From positions 1-23,083 of the forward strand of contig PEZY01000008.1 in NCBI GenBank assembly GCA_002773855.1: 23,083 bases of DNA. The letters run 5' to 3'. The position numbers and the translations under genes were made by a program. The number at the start of each line of letters is the position of its first letter. Within the stretch, counting starts at the first letter, position 1. Under the pieces are notes generated by a model that saw only the letters and a list, made by a program, of their open reading frames with translations, was not told the origin of the DNA and searched no databases. Shown here one piece after another: positions 1 to 7,007 of this stretch. The stretch comes from Candidatus Buchananbacteria bacterium CG10_big_fil_rev_8_21_14_0_10_33_19. GTDB lineage: Bacteria > Patescibacteria > ABY1 > 2-01-FULL-39-33.

Positions 1-182
1 CCCTAAAGCTATTTCGAGGAGAACCAGCTATTACCGAGTTCGATTGGAATTTCTCCGCTAACCACAACTCATCCCCGAGTGTTGCACGGCTCGTGGGTTC
101 GGGCCTCCCCAAACTGTTACATTTGGTTCACCCTGGTCATGGTTAGGTCACCCGGTTTCGGGTCTTGTCCACGCTGCTATCT

Positions 183-345
183 GGACACTGCCTTCAAACA
201 CCTTCTTTGTTCTAAATCTTCATATTGTGGTAAATTTTTATAAAAATTTTATCAACGATGAATAATCATCGCCCTTAAAATTGTTTAAAAAAATTTCCTC
301 AAAATCTGAAAGATTTATAATCAAAAGTGTCTAAAGGCAGTGTCC
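183..345 (-). other. Intervening-sequence-like insertion in 23S rRNA
   Basis: Arms 183-194 and 334-345 are perfectly complementary over 12 bp (GGACACTGCCTT / AAGGCAGTGTCC). They enclose about 139 nt that are far more AT-rich than the surrounding rRNA. Inside, further pairings are visible (AAATCTT with AAGATTT, and a CGATG/CATCG hairpin), so the insert could fold into a long rod. It sits just 5' of the conserved GACCCGAAACC block, near helix 35a of the E. coli model (about 630-660). It is too short for a group I intron with a homing endonuclease and has no reading frame. By analogy with rRNA intervening sequences it may be cut out by RNase III, or it may stay as an expanded helix. Confidence 0.7.
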
Positions 346-540
346 TTTCGGCCTATTAAGCCTCGCTTTCACTTTGCCTTCTCCCTATGCGGGATTAAAC
401 AAGCAACGTAGAACAAACTCGTTGGCTCATTCTTCAATAGGAACGCTGTCACCCAGTAATATTCCCGAAGGAATCACTTGGGCTCCAACTCATTGTATGC
501 AATTGGTTTCAGATACTATTTCATCGGCCTTACCGGCCTG

Positions 541-577
<37 letters not shown>

Positions 578-926
578 ATCATTAAAAGTATTTAGTCTTA
601 TCGCATAGTCACGACAAATTCCCACAGGATTTCACGAGTCCCGTGGTACTCGAGACAAAAACCGTAGATATATAACCCCTTTCGCGTATAGGACTATCAC
701 CTGCTTTGGTTGGCCTTTCCAGGACCACTCCACTAGGGAAGTTATATATTGCTACCCTGTTATTACATACTAACAGACGTAATTATCTAAAACCCCCTAA
801 CAGCAACGATATGTATCTTTAAGTATAAACCGAATCGACTCGTGAGAGTTTCATCAAATTTATACAACACTGTTAAGGTTTGGACTGCTCCGCTTTCGCT
901 CGCCACTACTCACGGAATACAACCCA

Positions 927-966
927 CAGATTTATATCCTCTCATAAATGAGAGAAGATAAAACTG
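927..966 (-). other. Expanded hairpin in 5' domain of 23S rRNA
   Basis: Between the conserved GAGGAAAAGAAA and the ATTCCGTGAGTAGTGGCGAGCG blocks there is extra AT-rich sequence. E. coli has only a short linker here. The core is a CTCTCAT/ATGAGAG hairpin (939-954) extended by outer CAG/CTG pairing. It looks like a lineage-specific elongation of a domain I helix rather than an intron. Confidence 0.5.
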
Positions 967-1202
967 AAGGCATTTATTTTTTTCTTTTCCTCTAGCTACT
1001 GAGATGTTTCACTTCGCTAGGTCTTCTTCTGATACCCTATGTATTCAGGCACAGATGTCTAATCTTCAATTAGACGGGTTTCCCCATTCGGATATCCCCG
1101 GGTCAAAGGTTGCTTGCCACCTTACCGAGGCTTTTCGCAGGCTGCTACGTCCTTCATCGTCTTTTAATGTCTAGGCATCCACCAACTGCACTTAAGTATG
1201 CT

Positions 1203-1223
1203 TAATCACAAGAATTGTGATTA
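1203..1223 (-). repeat. Perfect inverted repeat at 23S 5' end
   Basis: TAATCACAA and TTGTGATTA form a 9-bp stem with a GAA loop, exactly abutting the predicted mature 5' end of 23S rRNA. It probably guides or marks 5' processing of the precursor. This is inferred from position only. Confidence 0.5.
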
Positions 1224-1423
1224 TAAAATTATAATTAAATGTGTATGAAATTGCTTTTTTTATGATTGTTGAATTTCTTGATAAATTTTCAAAGTCCCTC
1301 TGGGTTAACTGGTTGTGCTTCTCAAGTCGTAATCCGGTTAAGATTACTAATTCGGACAACTGATTTTTAATTCCCAAAGTGTGATTAGCAATTATGTTTG
1401 CTCGCCCTAACTTTAAGAGTTAA

Positions 1424-1449
1424 AAAACCACCTGGCTCCAAGTGGTCAC
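1424..1449 (-). terminator. Terminator-like hairpin in the 23S rRNA leader
   Basis: Read on the minus strand, ACCACTT-GGAGCC-AGGTGGT forms a 7-bp stem (with one G-U pair) followed directly by six T residues. It lies about 220 nt upstream of mature 23S and downstream of both rRNA promoters. Transcription of 23S must therefore pass it. A boxA-like element lies just upstream, and a competing pairing involves the 5' arm (next entry). This suggests control by antitermination or attenuation. Confidence 0.6.
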
Positions 1450-1487
1450 TATATCTACGCATTAAAAAGCGTCTCAGGTACTTGGAG
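1436..1487 (-). promoter_or_regulatory. Candidate antiterminator stem in 23S leader
   Basis: On the minus-strand transcript CTCCAAGT (1480-1487) is perfectly complementary to ACTTGGAG (1436-1443). The second segment contains part of the terminator's 5' arm, so the two hairpins cannot coexist. A small ACGC/GCGT hairpin (1457-1472) lies in the loop between. The layout is that of an attenuator with alternative folds. Whether it works that way is untested. Confidence 0.45.
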
Positions 1488-1529
1488 AGTTTATATTTAA
1501 TGAAGTGTAAGTTTGTCTCATATTTTTTA

Positions 1530-1541
1530 TGTTAAAGACAA
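1530..1541 (-). promoter_or_regulatory. boxA-like rRNA antitermination element
   Basis: The minus strand reads TTGTCTTTAACA, 10 of 12 matches to the E. coli rrn boxA TGCTCTTTAACA. It lies just downstream of promoter P2 and upstream of the leader terminator, which is where an element loaded by NusB/S10 would be expected. NusB and S10 genes are not in the window. Confidence 0.55.
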
Positions 1542-1548
1542 CTGAATT

Positions 1549-1577
1549 ATTCTATATTAAAATTGTATTTTTGTCCA
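1549..1577 (-). promoter_or_regulatory. 23S rRNA promoter P2
   Basis: On the minus strand the -35 is TGGACA (1572-1577) and the -10 is TAGAAT (1549-1554), with exactly 17 bp between them. It is the proximal member of a tandem promoter pair, the usual arrangement for rRNA genes. Confidence 0.6.
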
Positions 1578-1599
1578 GCCCCTTTTTTGTCTAATAAAG

Positions 1600-1608
1600 T
1601 GTGGATAA
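1600..1608 (+). promoter_or_regulatory. Perfect DnaA box between rRNA promoters
   Basis: TGTGGATAA is a perfect 9-mer DnaA box (TTATCCACA on the minus strand). It lies about 14-22 nt downstream of the expected P1 transcription start. As a single box it could be chance or a DnaA regulatory site. Confidence 0.4.
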
Positions 1609-1628
1609 TGTTTCCTAAGATGATATTA

Positions 1629-1657
1629 ATTATATATCTTTTTTAATTACTTGTCAA
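1629..1657 (-). promoter_or_regulatory. 23S rRNA promoter P1 (consensus)
   Basis: On the minus strand TTGACA (1652-1657), a 17-bp spacer and TATAAT (1629-1634) give a full sigma-70 consensus promoter, expected to start near 1622. An inverted repeat, TTGACT...AGTCAA (1666-1694), sits directly upstream. The leader would be about 415 nt long before mature 23S. Confidence 0.8.
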
Positions 1658-1746
1658 ATGTTTGCTTGACTCATTTTTGTCTAAAATAAGTCAAATATTT
1701 TTTAGTTTTAGATAAATAAATATTTTTTGTTTAAATTTAGGTAAAA

Positions 1747-2067
1747 TTATTTATTTTTTTTGGTAAAAAGTGGTAAATTTGGTTTAATATTTAGTTTTAA
1801 AGAAGTCTTTTTAGCTACATCAGTTAACTTACCTAATTTTATAGTAACTAAAACGATAATTATAGTAATGACGCCAGCATAAATAAATTGAGCAATAATA
1901 TTACCATTTTCTGGTAATAAAAGAGAAAAAAGTGATTTAATAGCATCGTTCCAAGCTAAAGCGGCTACCAAGCCAAAACCAGCAGTCGCTAAACTGCTCA
2001 TTTTTTCTAAAATTTCTATTTTTAGTGATTTCGCTTCTTCAGGGTTATTATTTATTTCATTAGACAT
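1747..2067 (-). CDS. DUF5654-like small membrane protein
   Basis: This 106-aa protein has a charged N-terminal helix (about 1-27) and then two hydrophobic segments. The first, about 29-50, includes the stretch TAGFGLVAALAWNDAIK; the second spans about 62-80. A basic C-terminal tail ends in KKNK. The GLVAALAWN signature and the two-helix layout match what I recall of the DUF5654 family, small membrane proteins of unknown role seen in archaea and candidate phyla bacteria. It probably sits in the cytoplasmic membrane with both ends on the same side. It reads toward the rRNA gene, but the strong P1 promoter in between suggests separate transcription. No clear Shine-Dalgarno site precedes the ATG. 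The function is unknown. Confidence 0.75.
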   Translation of the reverse strand: MSNEINNNPEEAKSLKIEILEKMSSLATAGFGLVAALAWNDAIKSLFSLLLPENGNIIAQFIYAGVITIIIVLVTIKLGKLTDVAKKTSLKLNIKPNLPLFTKKNK

Positions 2068-2152
2068 AATTATGTTTGTTATATGAATTATGATTATTTG
2101 GGTTTATTTAATTATAGCTTATTAATATATATATTAAAATTAAATTAAAAAT

Positions 2153-2173
2153 AAAAAACCGCAAATGCGGTTT
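2153..2173 (-). terminator. Terminator of tRNA-Leu
   Basis: On the minus strand AAACCGCA and TGCGGTTT form an 8-bp stem that runs into a T tract. It begins six bases after the tRNA 3' end. Confidence 0.8.
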
Positions 2174-2178
2174 GATTG

Positions 2179-2260
2179 TGCCCGAGGAGAGACTCGAACT
2201 CTCATGCCTTGCGGCACTTGCTCCTAAGGCAAGCGTGTATACCAATTTCACCACCCGGGC
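2179..2260 (-). tRNA. tRNA-Leu (anticodon TAG)
   Basis: The minus strand folds as a type II tRNA. The acceptor stem is GCCCGGG/CTCGGGC with discriminator A, and the D-arm contains AAATTGGTATAC. The anticodon stem CTTGC/GCAAG surrounds the loop CTTAGGA, giving anticodon TAG. A long variable arm (GCCGCAAGGC) and the T-loop TTCGAGT complete it. CCA is not encoded and must be added after transcription. It has its own promoter and terminator, so it is a single-gene unit reading CUA and possibly other CUN codons. Confidence 0.96.
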
Positions 2261-2278
2261 AGGTTGAATTACTAGTAT

Positions 2279-2306
2279 ATTATATAGTTTTTAGAAAAAA
2301 AGTCAA
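2279..2306 (-). promoter_or_regulatory. tRNA-Leu promoter
   Basis: On the minus strand TTGACT (2301-2306), a 16-bp spacer and TATAAT (2279-2284) place the start about 12 nt before the tRNA 5' end. Confidence 0.7.
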
Positions 2307-2337
2307 TGTTATTTAAGAATAAATAGATATTTAAAAA

Positions 2338-2365
2338 TAAAAAAACGAGCAAATTATTGCTCGTT
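2338..2365 (-). terminator. Terminator of the P-loop/NDT-like gene
   Basis: On the minus strand AACGAGCAA and TTGCTCGTT form a 9-bp stem with a 4-nt loop, followed by a run of T. It begins about 10 nt after the stop codon of the gene ending at 2376. Confidence 0.8.
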
Positions 2366-2375
2366 AGTTGATATT

Positions 2376-3416
2376 TTAATGACGACTTAGTCTTTCTAAT
2401 CTTTGTTGCATATATTCTGGATAGAAATTAAAAAATTCTTCTTCGCTAGTAAAAACCTTGGTGCACATATCCATAAAAGGGCTAGTGTGAGCATTAGAAT
2501 AGATTACAAAAGTATTTTTACCAGTCTCAAAACCGCGAGTAGTTTCGTCACTCACCCCCTTAGATAACGTAGTGCCAGGTGGATAGTAGGCTACCTGGTC
2601 AGAGGCTTGGGCAATATACCAGTTCATATCTCGGTGAACAGTCTGAGTTCTAATGGCAGTTTCTTCTCGCTTAGAAACATCACCACCGGTTTCGATGTCT
2701 ATAGTTCGTGGATCAATTAATGGTGTTGATAGGCCAGTTAAATCACGGCCGATAGTTAATAACCTATTTTTAAATTCCGTAATCATATTATCAGCTTCTG
2801 AACTGGCATCGGTCATGGGCATTTGAAAATAAACCAAGAAGGCATTATGTAGTAAACTCTCAATAATTTCTGGATCTTGTTGTCCTGGTAAAACATAATG
2901 AGGTTTACCCAGGTTTGAAGCCCAGCCACTAGTAACGTTTACTTCCATATTTTGCCACAAAAGTAGATCTCTTAAGCCATGATTTTGTAATCGGCCTTGC
3001 TCAGTTTGCAATTGACGATCTCTAATAGTAGATGGCTTTTCAATTAAAGTAATAAAAAGATCAGGATCAATTTGTGATAGATATCGCCAATCATAAGCAT
3101 TAGTTAAAACATCATTCCAGAAAAACTGAGCATGCATATCAATCAGAACTCGATCTTTATCTTCTTGATATTTTTCTATTTCCGAAATAGCCATGTCAAA
3201 CGCCCTATCTCTTAGGGAATCTAGTAATTCTGGGTGCATATTCAGTAGATTCTCCGCAAAAATTGGTGGTTTTTTAGGTGATTCTTGGGCTAATTTTAAA
3301 AGTATTTCAGCAATATTAAATGAATCAATATTAAAATCGGTAATACCTAGATATTTATAACTAAAATCACTAGTACCGCTACCAGGTATACCTGTAACTA
3401 TAATCCTTTTACTCAT
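2376..3416 (-). CDS. P-loop NMP-kinase-like protein fused to NDT-like domain
   Basis: This 346-aa soluble protein appears to have two domains. Residues 4-190 resemble archaeal-type adenylate kinase and related nucleotide kinases: a beta strand RIIVTG leads into a glycine loop GIPGSGTS (9-16), with later helices and a conserved-looking DMHAQFF segment. The invariant Walker A lysine is replaced by Thr15, so ATP binding may be weak or altered. Residues about 195-330 resemble the nucleoside 2-deoxyribosyltransferase superfamily: a strand FQMPMTD, then HRDMNWYIAQASDQVAYY, and then GVSDETTRGFETGKNTFVIYS, the usual Asp/Glu-bearing segment. A role in nucleotide metabolism or sensing is inferred; the substrate is unknown. 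AGGAG lies 11 nt before the ATG. The gene is transcribed alone and diverges from the gene at 3540. Confidence 0.6.
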   Translation of the reverse strand: MSKRIIVTGIPGSGTSDFSYKYLGITDFNIDSFNIAEILLKLAQESPKKPPIFAENLLNMHPELLDSLRDRAFDMAISEIEKYQEDKDRVLIDMHAQFFWNDVLTNAYDWRYLSQIDPDLFITLIEKPSTIRDRQLQTEQGRLQNHGLRDLLLWQNMEVNVTSGWASNLGKPHYVLPGQQDPEIIESLLHNAFLVYFQMPMTDASSEADNMITEFKNRLLTIGRDLTGLSTPLIDPRTIDIETGGDVSKREETAIRTQTVHRDMNWYIAQASDQVAYYPPGTTLSKGVSDETTRGFETGKNTFVIYSNAHTSPFMDMCTKVFTSEEEFFNFYPEYMQQRLERLSRH

Positions 3417-3506
3417 TGCTTTTTCTTCTCCTGTTGTTAAGGTGCTAAAATTAAAAATTACTATAAAATAAAGAAAGTGTCAATTTAAAATTTTAATTAT
3501 TTATGA

Positions 3507-3512
3507 TATATT
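3507..3512 (+). promoter_or_regulatory. Probable -10 of the 3540-6878 operon
   Basis: TGATATATT gives an extended -10 (TG at 3504-3505, TATATT at 3507-3512), 28 nt before the ATG at 3540. No good -35 is present. A TTGACA for the opposite strand (3478-3483) lies just upstream, so the two genes probably diverge from a shared control region. Confidence 0.35.
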
Positions 3513-3539
3513 AAAGTGGTAAATAATATTTAAATAAGT

Positions 3540-3932
3540 ATGAAAAATTCTTTTGAATCTTCGATGTCCAAATCAACATCAGAAGACATTGATACTATTG
3601 TCGAATACGCCGAACAAGAAAGTAATGAAGTTTTAGACCAGGTGATTATTAATATTATGAATGCTTCATATGATCAGGTTAGAGCTATAAATAAAGCAGT
3701 CTTAGATAGAATGAAACAATTAAGAGATAAGGATTTTTCCGAAGTTAATAATTGGACAGAACTTTATGCAGCTATCGCTTCAAGAGGTGAACTGGAAATG
3801 GCTGGTGAAATGTTATCTGATAAGGAAGTTGTAAAAATTATTGACAAGATTAGAAGTGGTGATTTACCGCTTAAGCGAATTACCAGAACCGGTGGACTTC
3901 GTGGTAAAGTAGAAGAATTATTAGCAGATTAA
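3540..3932 (+). CDS. Hypothetical acidic helical protein
   Basis: This 130-aa protein is one I do not recognise. It has no signal peptide and no membrane segment. It is rich in acidic residues and looks almost entirely helical. The N-terminus is Ser/Glu-rich and the C-terminus contains RSGDLPLKRITRTGGLRGKVEELLAD, shown here in part only as the basic patch LKRITRTGGLRGK. It ends 27 nt before the large surface protein on the same strand, so the two are probably co-transcribed. Its codon and base use match its neighbours. No catalytic motif or metal site is evident, and no function is proposed. Confidence 0.7.
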   Translation: MKNSFESSMSKSTSEDIDTIVEYAEQESNEVLDQVIINIMNASYDQVRAINKAVLDRMKQLRDKDFSEVNNWTELYAAIASRGELEMAGEMLSDKEVVKIIDKIRSGDLPLKRITRTGGLRGKVEELLAD

Positions 3933-3959
3933 TATTTTTTAATTTTAAATAAAAAAATT

Positions 3960-6878
3960 ATGCTTAAGCGAGCAATATTTATTATTCCTGTTTTAATTAC
4001 AGGATTTTTTTTGTTTTCCAAAATATCTTTAGCTGACAGTAATCTAAGTGTTATTATAAATGAAGTAGCTTGGATGGGAACCGTGGAATCAGTCAATAGC
4101 GAGTGGTTAGAATTGTATAATAATACAGATTCAGATATTGATTTATCTAATTGGACGCTATCAGCCACAGATGACACTCCAATTATTGAGTTGTCAGGTG
4201 TTGTTGGAGCGCATAATTATTTTTTATTGGAACGGACAAGCGATAATACTTTATCACAAATAGCAACTGATCAAATTTATGTTGGAGCGCTGGGTAATAC
4301 TGGAGAAAATTTAGAATTAAGAGATGGTGATGGTAATTTAATTGACTTTGTAGATGCATCTCTCGGCTGGTTTTCTGGTGATAACGACAGCAAAGTAACT
4401 ATGGAACGGATAAACCCGCTACTAGATGGACAAAGTGCTAATTGGCTAGACAGTAATATAATTGGTGGTACTCCCAAAGCTAAAAATTCAGTTTATAGTG
4501 TGCCTAATATTAAGCCAGTGGCAGTTGCTGGTGATGATCAATCTGGAAATATTGGTGAGGAATTATTTTTTGATGGTAGTGGCTCATCTGATGATGATGG
4601 CAGTGTAGTTGAATATAATTGGGATTTTGGTGACAGTAATGCCATGAGTGGTTTAAATGCTTCTCATAGTTATAATTGGCCAGGTTTGTACACTGTCAAT
4701 TTAAACATCATAGACAATAATGGCGCTACTAGTTCGGATAACTTGGTAGTAAATATTATAGAATCGGTTGTAGCTACAACTACTATTGATATTAAATCTG
4801 GTGATGTGGTGATTAATGAGTTTGTATCAGATCCTGTAACTGGTGAAAAAGAATGGGTTGAATTGTATAATAGTACCACTTCAACTATTGATTTATTAGG
4901 CTTTACTATATTAGATGGTGTTGGGGTTATTGTTAATTTACAGAACACTATTTTACCTGGTGACTTTAAGACAATAGAATTATCAAGTAGTAAATTAAAT
5001 AATAGTGGTGATAAAATAGTTTTAAAATATCAAGACAGTATTATTGATCAAGTAGTTTATGGTAACTGGGATGATGGTGATTTGGTAAATAATGTAGCCG
5101 TAGTTAGTAGTCCAAATTCCATAGCTAGAAAGCAAGATGGTCACGATACAGATGTTAGCATTGATGACTTTACTATAACAACTACTTTGACTAAAAATAA
5201 TACTAATTTAATTACACCAATTGAAACTAAGGTTGATTTACCATCGCCTGTTACCAATCAACCAGCTAGTGGATCAAATAATTTACCGACTTTATCTTTC
5301 GCCAAGTCTAGTTTGGTAATTAATGAATTTGTAGCCGATCCAACTGATGATGATGTTGAATGGGTGGAAATTTATAATAATACTGGTAGTGGTATTAATT
5401 TAAAAAATTGGATTATAAAGGATGGGTCTGGTAAAAAAACAGAATTATCAGGCTTAATTTCTGGCCAGCAATTTAAAATAATCGAAAATCCTAAAGGTGG
5501 TCTTAATAATTTTGGCGATTTAATTATACTAATTGATCCAAGTGGTAATATTATTGATCAAATAGCTTACGGCAACTATGATGACGGTAATGTTTTTGAT
5601 AATGCTACAAATAGTAGCGACCCCGATGCGGTGGCTCGTCTGGGCGATGGAATTGATACTAATATTGATTATAATGATTTTAGATTAACTAGCTCGCCCA
5701 CTAAGGGTTTGCCTAATATTATAAATGGCTTAGAATATAGCGTTAAAGAAAAAGTAGAAGCTAAAGAAATTTTAATTAAAAATACAACCACATTAGCTAT
5801 TTATCCAGAAATAATTATTACCGAAGCATTGCCTAATCCCGTGGGATCGGATATGAATGACGAGTTTGTAGAACTTTATAATCCCAATGACCAGGCGGTG
5901 GATTTAAATAGTTGGGTTTTAGATGATGTTGATGGTGGTAGTCGACCCTATGTAATTACGGATTTAGTTATTGAACCACACGAATATTTAGCTTTTTTTA
6001 GATCAACTACTCATTTAGCTTTTAATAATGACACCGATCAGATTAGGTTGATTAATCCTTCAACAGTAGTGGCTAGTTATGTAGAATATCAGTCTGTTGG
6101 TGAAGGCTTGTCATATTCTTTTGATGTAAATAAAGAGTGGCAAATAACAGAAGACCCAACACCCGGTGAAGAAAATAGTGTTGTTATAAATAAAGTTGTA
6201 GGTGCTAGTAAAAAAGTTACTAATAATTTAGTAAAAATAACCGGTACAGTTTTAGTTGAGCCAGGAATTTTGGGTTCACAAATATTTTATATTGGTAGTG
6301 ATAATATTCAAGTTTATTCTTATAAAAAAGATTTTCCAGATTTAATGGTTGGTGATATAGTTACTGTATCTGGTGAACTTTCAGAAGTGTCTGGACAAAG
6401 ACGTATTAAAATTAAAACTAGCGGTGATATTAAAATTATTGGTAAACAACTTGAAGTAGTTCCAATAATTGTGACAGTTGCAGAGATTGATGAATCAGTG
6501 ATTGGCCAATTAGTAAAAATTATTGGTGAAGTTATTGAGGTTAAGGGTAATTATGTTTATATTGATGATGGTTCGAATGAAATAAAAATTTATATAAAAG
6601 CTTCTACCCAAATAGATAAAAAATTATTTGTGGCCGGTGAAAATGTGGAAATAGTTGGTATTGTATCTAGATCAGGCAACGATTATAGAGTTTTACCACG
6701 TTATGGCACAGATATTTTAATAATCTCAGAGGTTAGGGGTGAACAAGATCAAAATACTGATTTAATAGTTAAATCAGATAATAAAAAATATTATGTGGCT
6801 AGTATTATATTTTTAATTTTAATAGTGTCTTGGTTGGTGTATGGAAAGTATAAAAATAAAATAAAGCCAATTAATTAA
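3960..6878 (+). CDS. Secreted, membrane-anchored LTD/PKD/OB-fold surface protein
   Basis: This 972-aa protein begins with a signal peptide (about 1-25; cleavage likely after SLA) and ends with one transmembrane helix (about 944-964) and a short basic tail, so it should be anchored with its bulk outside. At least four lamin-tail-domain repeats can be seen, each opening with an INEF/INEV/ITEA strand and EW(V/L)E(L/I)YN: near 32-170, 282-410, 450-590 and 617-745. A PKD domain lies at about 183-268 (DGSGSSDDDG and YNWDFGDS). Two OB-fold-like units follow at about 750-840 and 846-930 (LVKITGTV and LVKIIGEV). LTD plus OB repeats occur in extracellular nucleases and DNA-binding surface proteins, but no nuclease motif is seen here. 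Binding of extracellular polymers or DNA is inferred. No Shine-Dalgarno site is visible. Confidence 0.85.
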   Translation: MLKRAIFIIPVLITGFFLFSKISLADSNLSVIINEVAWMGTVESVNSEWLELYNNTDSDIDLSNWTLSATDDTPIIELSGVVGAHNYFLLERTSDNTLSQIATDQIYVGALGNTGENLELRDGDGNLIDFVDASLGWFSGDNDSKVTMERINPLLDGQSANWLDSNIIGGTPKAKNSVYSVPNIKPVAVAGDDQSGNIGEELFFDGSGSSDDDGSVVEYNWDFGDSNAMSGLNASHSYNWPGLYTVNLNIIDNNGATSSDNLVVNIIESVVATTTIDIKSGDVVINEFVSDPVTGEKEWVELYNSTTSTIDLLGFTILDGVGVIVNLQNTILPGDFKTIELSSSKLNNSGDKIVLKYQDSIIDQVVYGNWDDGDLVNNVAVVSSPNSIARKQDGHDTDVSIDDFTITTTLTKNNTNLITPIETKVDLPSPVTNQPASGSNNLPTLSFAKSSLVINEFVADPTDDDVEWVEIYNNTGSGINLKNWIIKDGSGKKTELSGLISGQQFKIIENPKGGLNNFGDLIILIDPSGNIIDQIAYGNYDDGNVFDNATNSSDPDAVARLGDGIDTNIDYNDFRLTSSPTKGLPNIINGLEYSVKEKVEAKEILIKNTTTLAIYPEIIITEALPNPVGSDMNDEFVELYNPNDQAVDLNSWVLDDVDGGSRPYVITDLVIEPHEYLAFFRSTTHLAFNNDTDQIRLINPSTVVASYVEYQSVGEGLSYSFDVNKEWQITEDPTPGEENSVVINKVVGASKKVTNNLVKITGTVLVEPGILGSQIFYIGSDNIQVYSYKKDFPDLMVGDIVTVSGELSEVSGQRRIKIKTSGDIKIIGKQLEVVPIIVTVAEIDESVIGQLVKIIGEVIEVKGNYVYIDDGSNEIKIYIKASTQIDKKLFVAGENVEIVGIVSRSGNDYRVLPRYGTDILIISEVRGEQDQNTDLIVKSDNKKYYVASIIFLILIVSWLVYGKYKNKIKPIN

Positions 6879-6901
6879 TATTTGATTATTTATTTAATTT
6901 A

Positions 6902-6937
6902 AAAAAGTGGTTATTTAATTAAAAATAACCACTTTTT
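6902..6937 (+). terminator. Strong hairpin terminator, usable in both directions
   Basis: Arms 6902-6916 and 6923-6937 pair over 15 bp around a 6-nt loop, with T-runs on both strands. It ends the surface-protein transcript and may also stop minus-strand transcription of the antiporter gene. Confidence 0.85.
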
Positions 6938-6953
6938 AGTGTGATATTTATCT

Positions 6954-6997
6954 AATGTCGTTGATGTCCAAAATTGATGTCAACGACATTTTATTTT
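6954..6997 (+). terminator. Second hairpin between converging genes
   Basis: AATGTCGTTGA (6954-6964) pairs perfectly with TCAACGACATT (6980-6990), followed by TTTATTTT on the plus strand. It is a back-up terminator or an mRNA 3' stabiliser between converging genes. Confidence 0.55.
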
Positions 6998-7007
6998 GCC
7001 TAAGTTA

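Noticed and set aside
1192..1377. Open reading frame of 61 codons on the minus strand
   Set aside because: It spans the rRNA leader and the mature 23S 5' end, has no protein-like pattern and no ribosome binding site.
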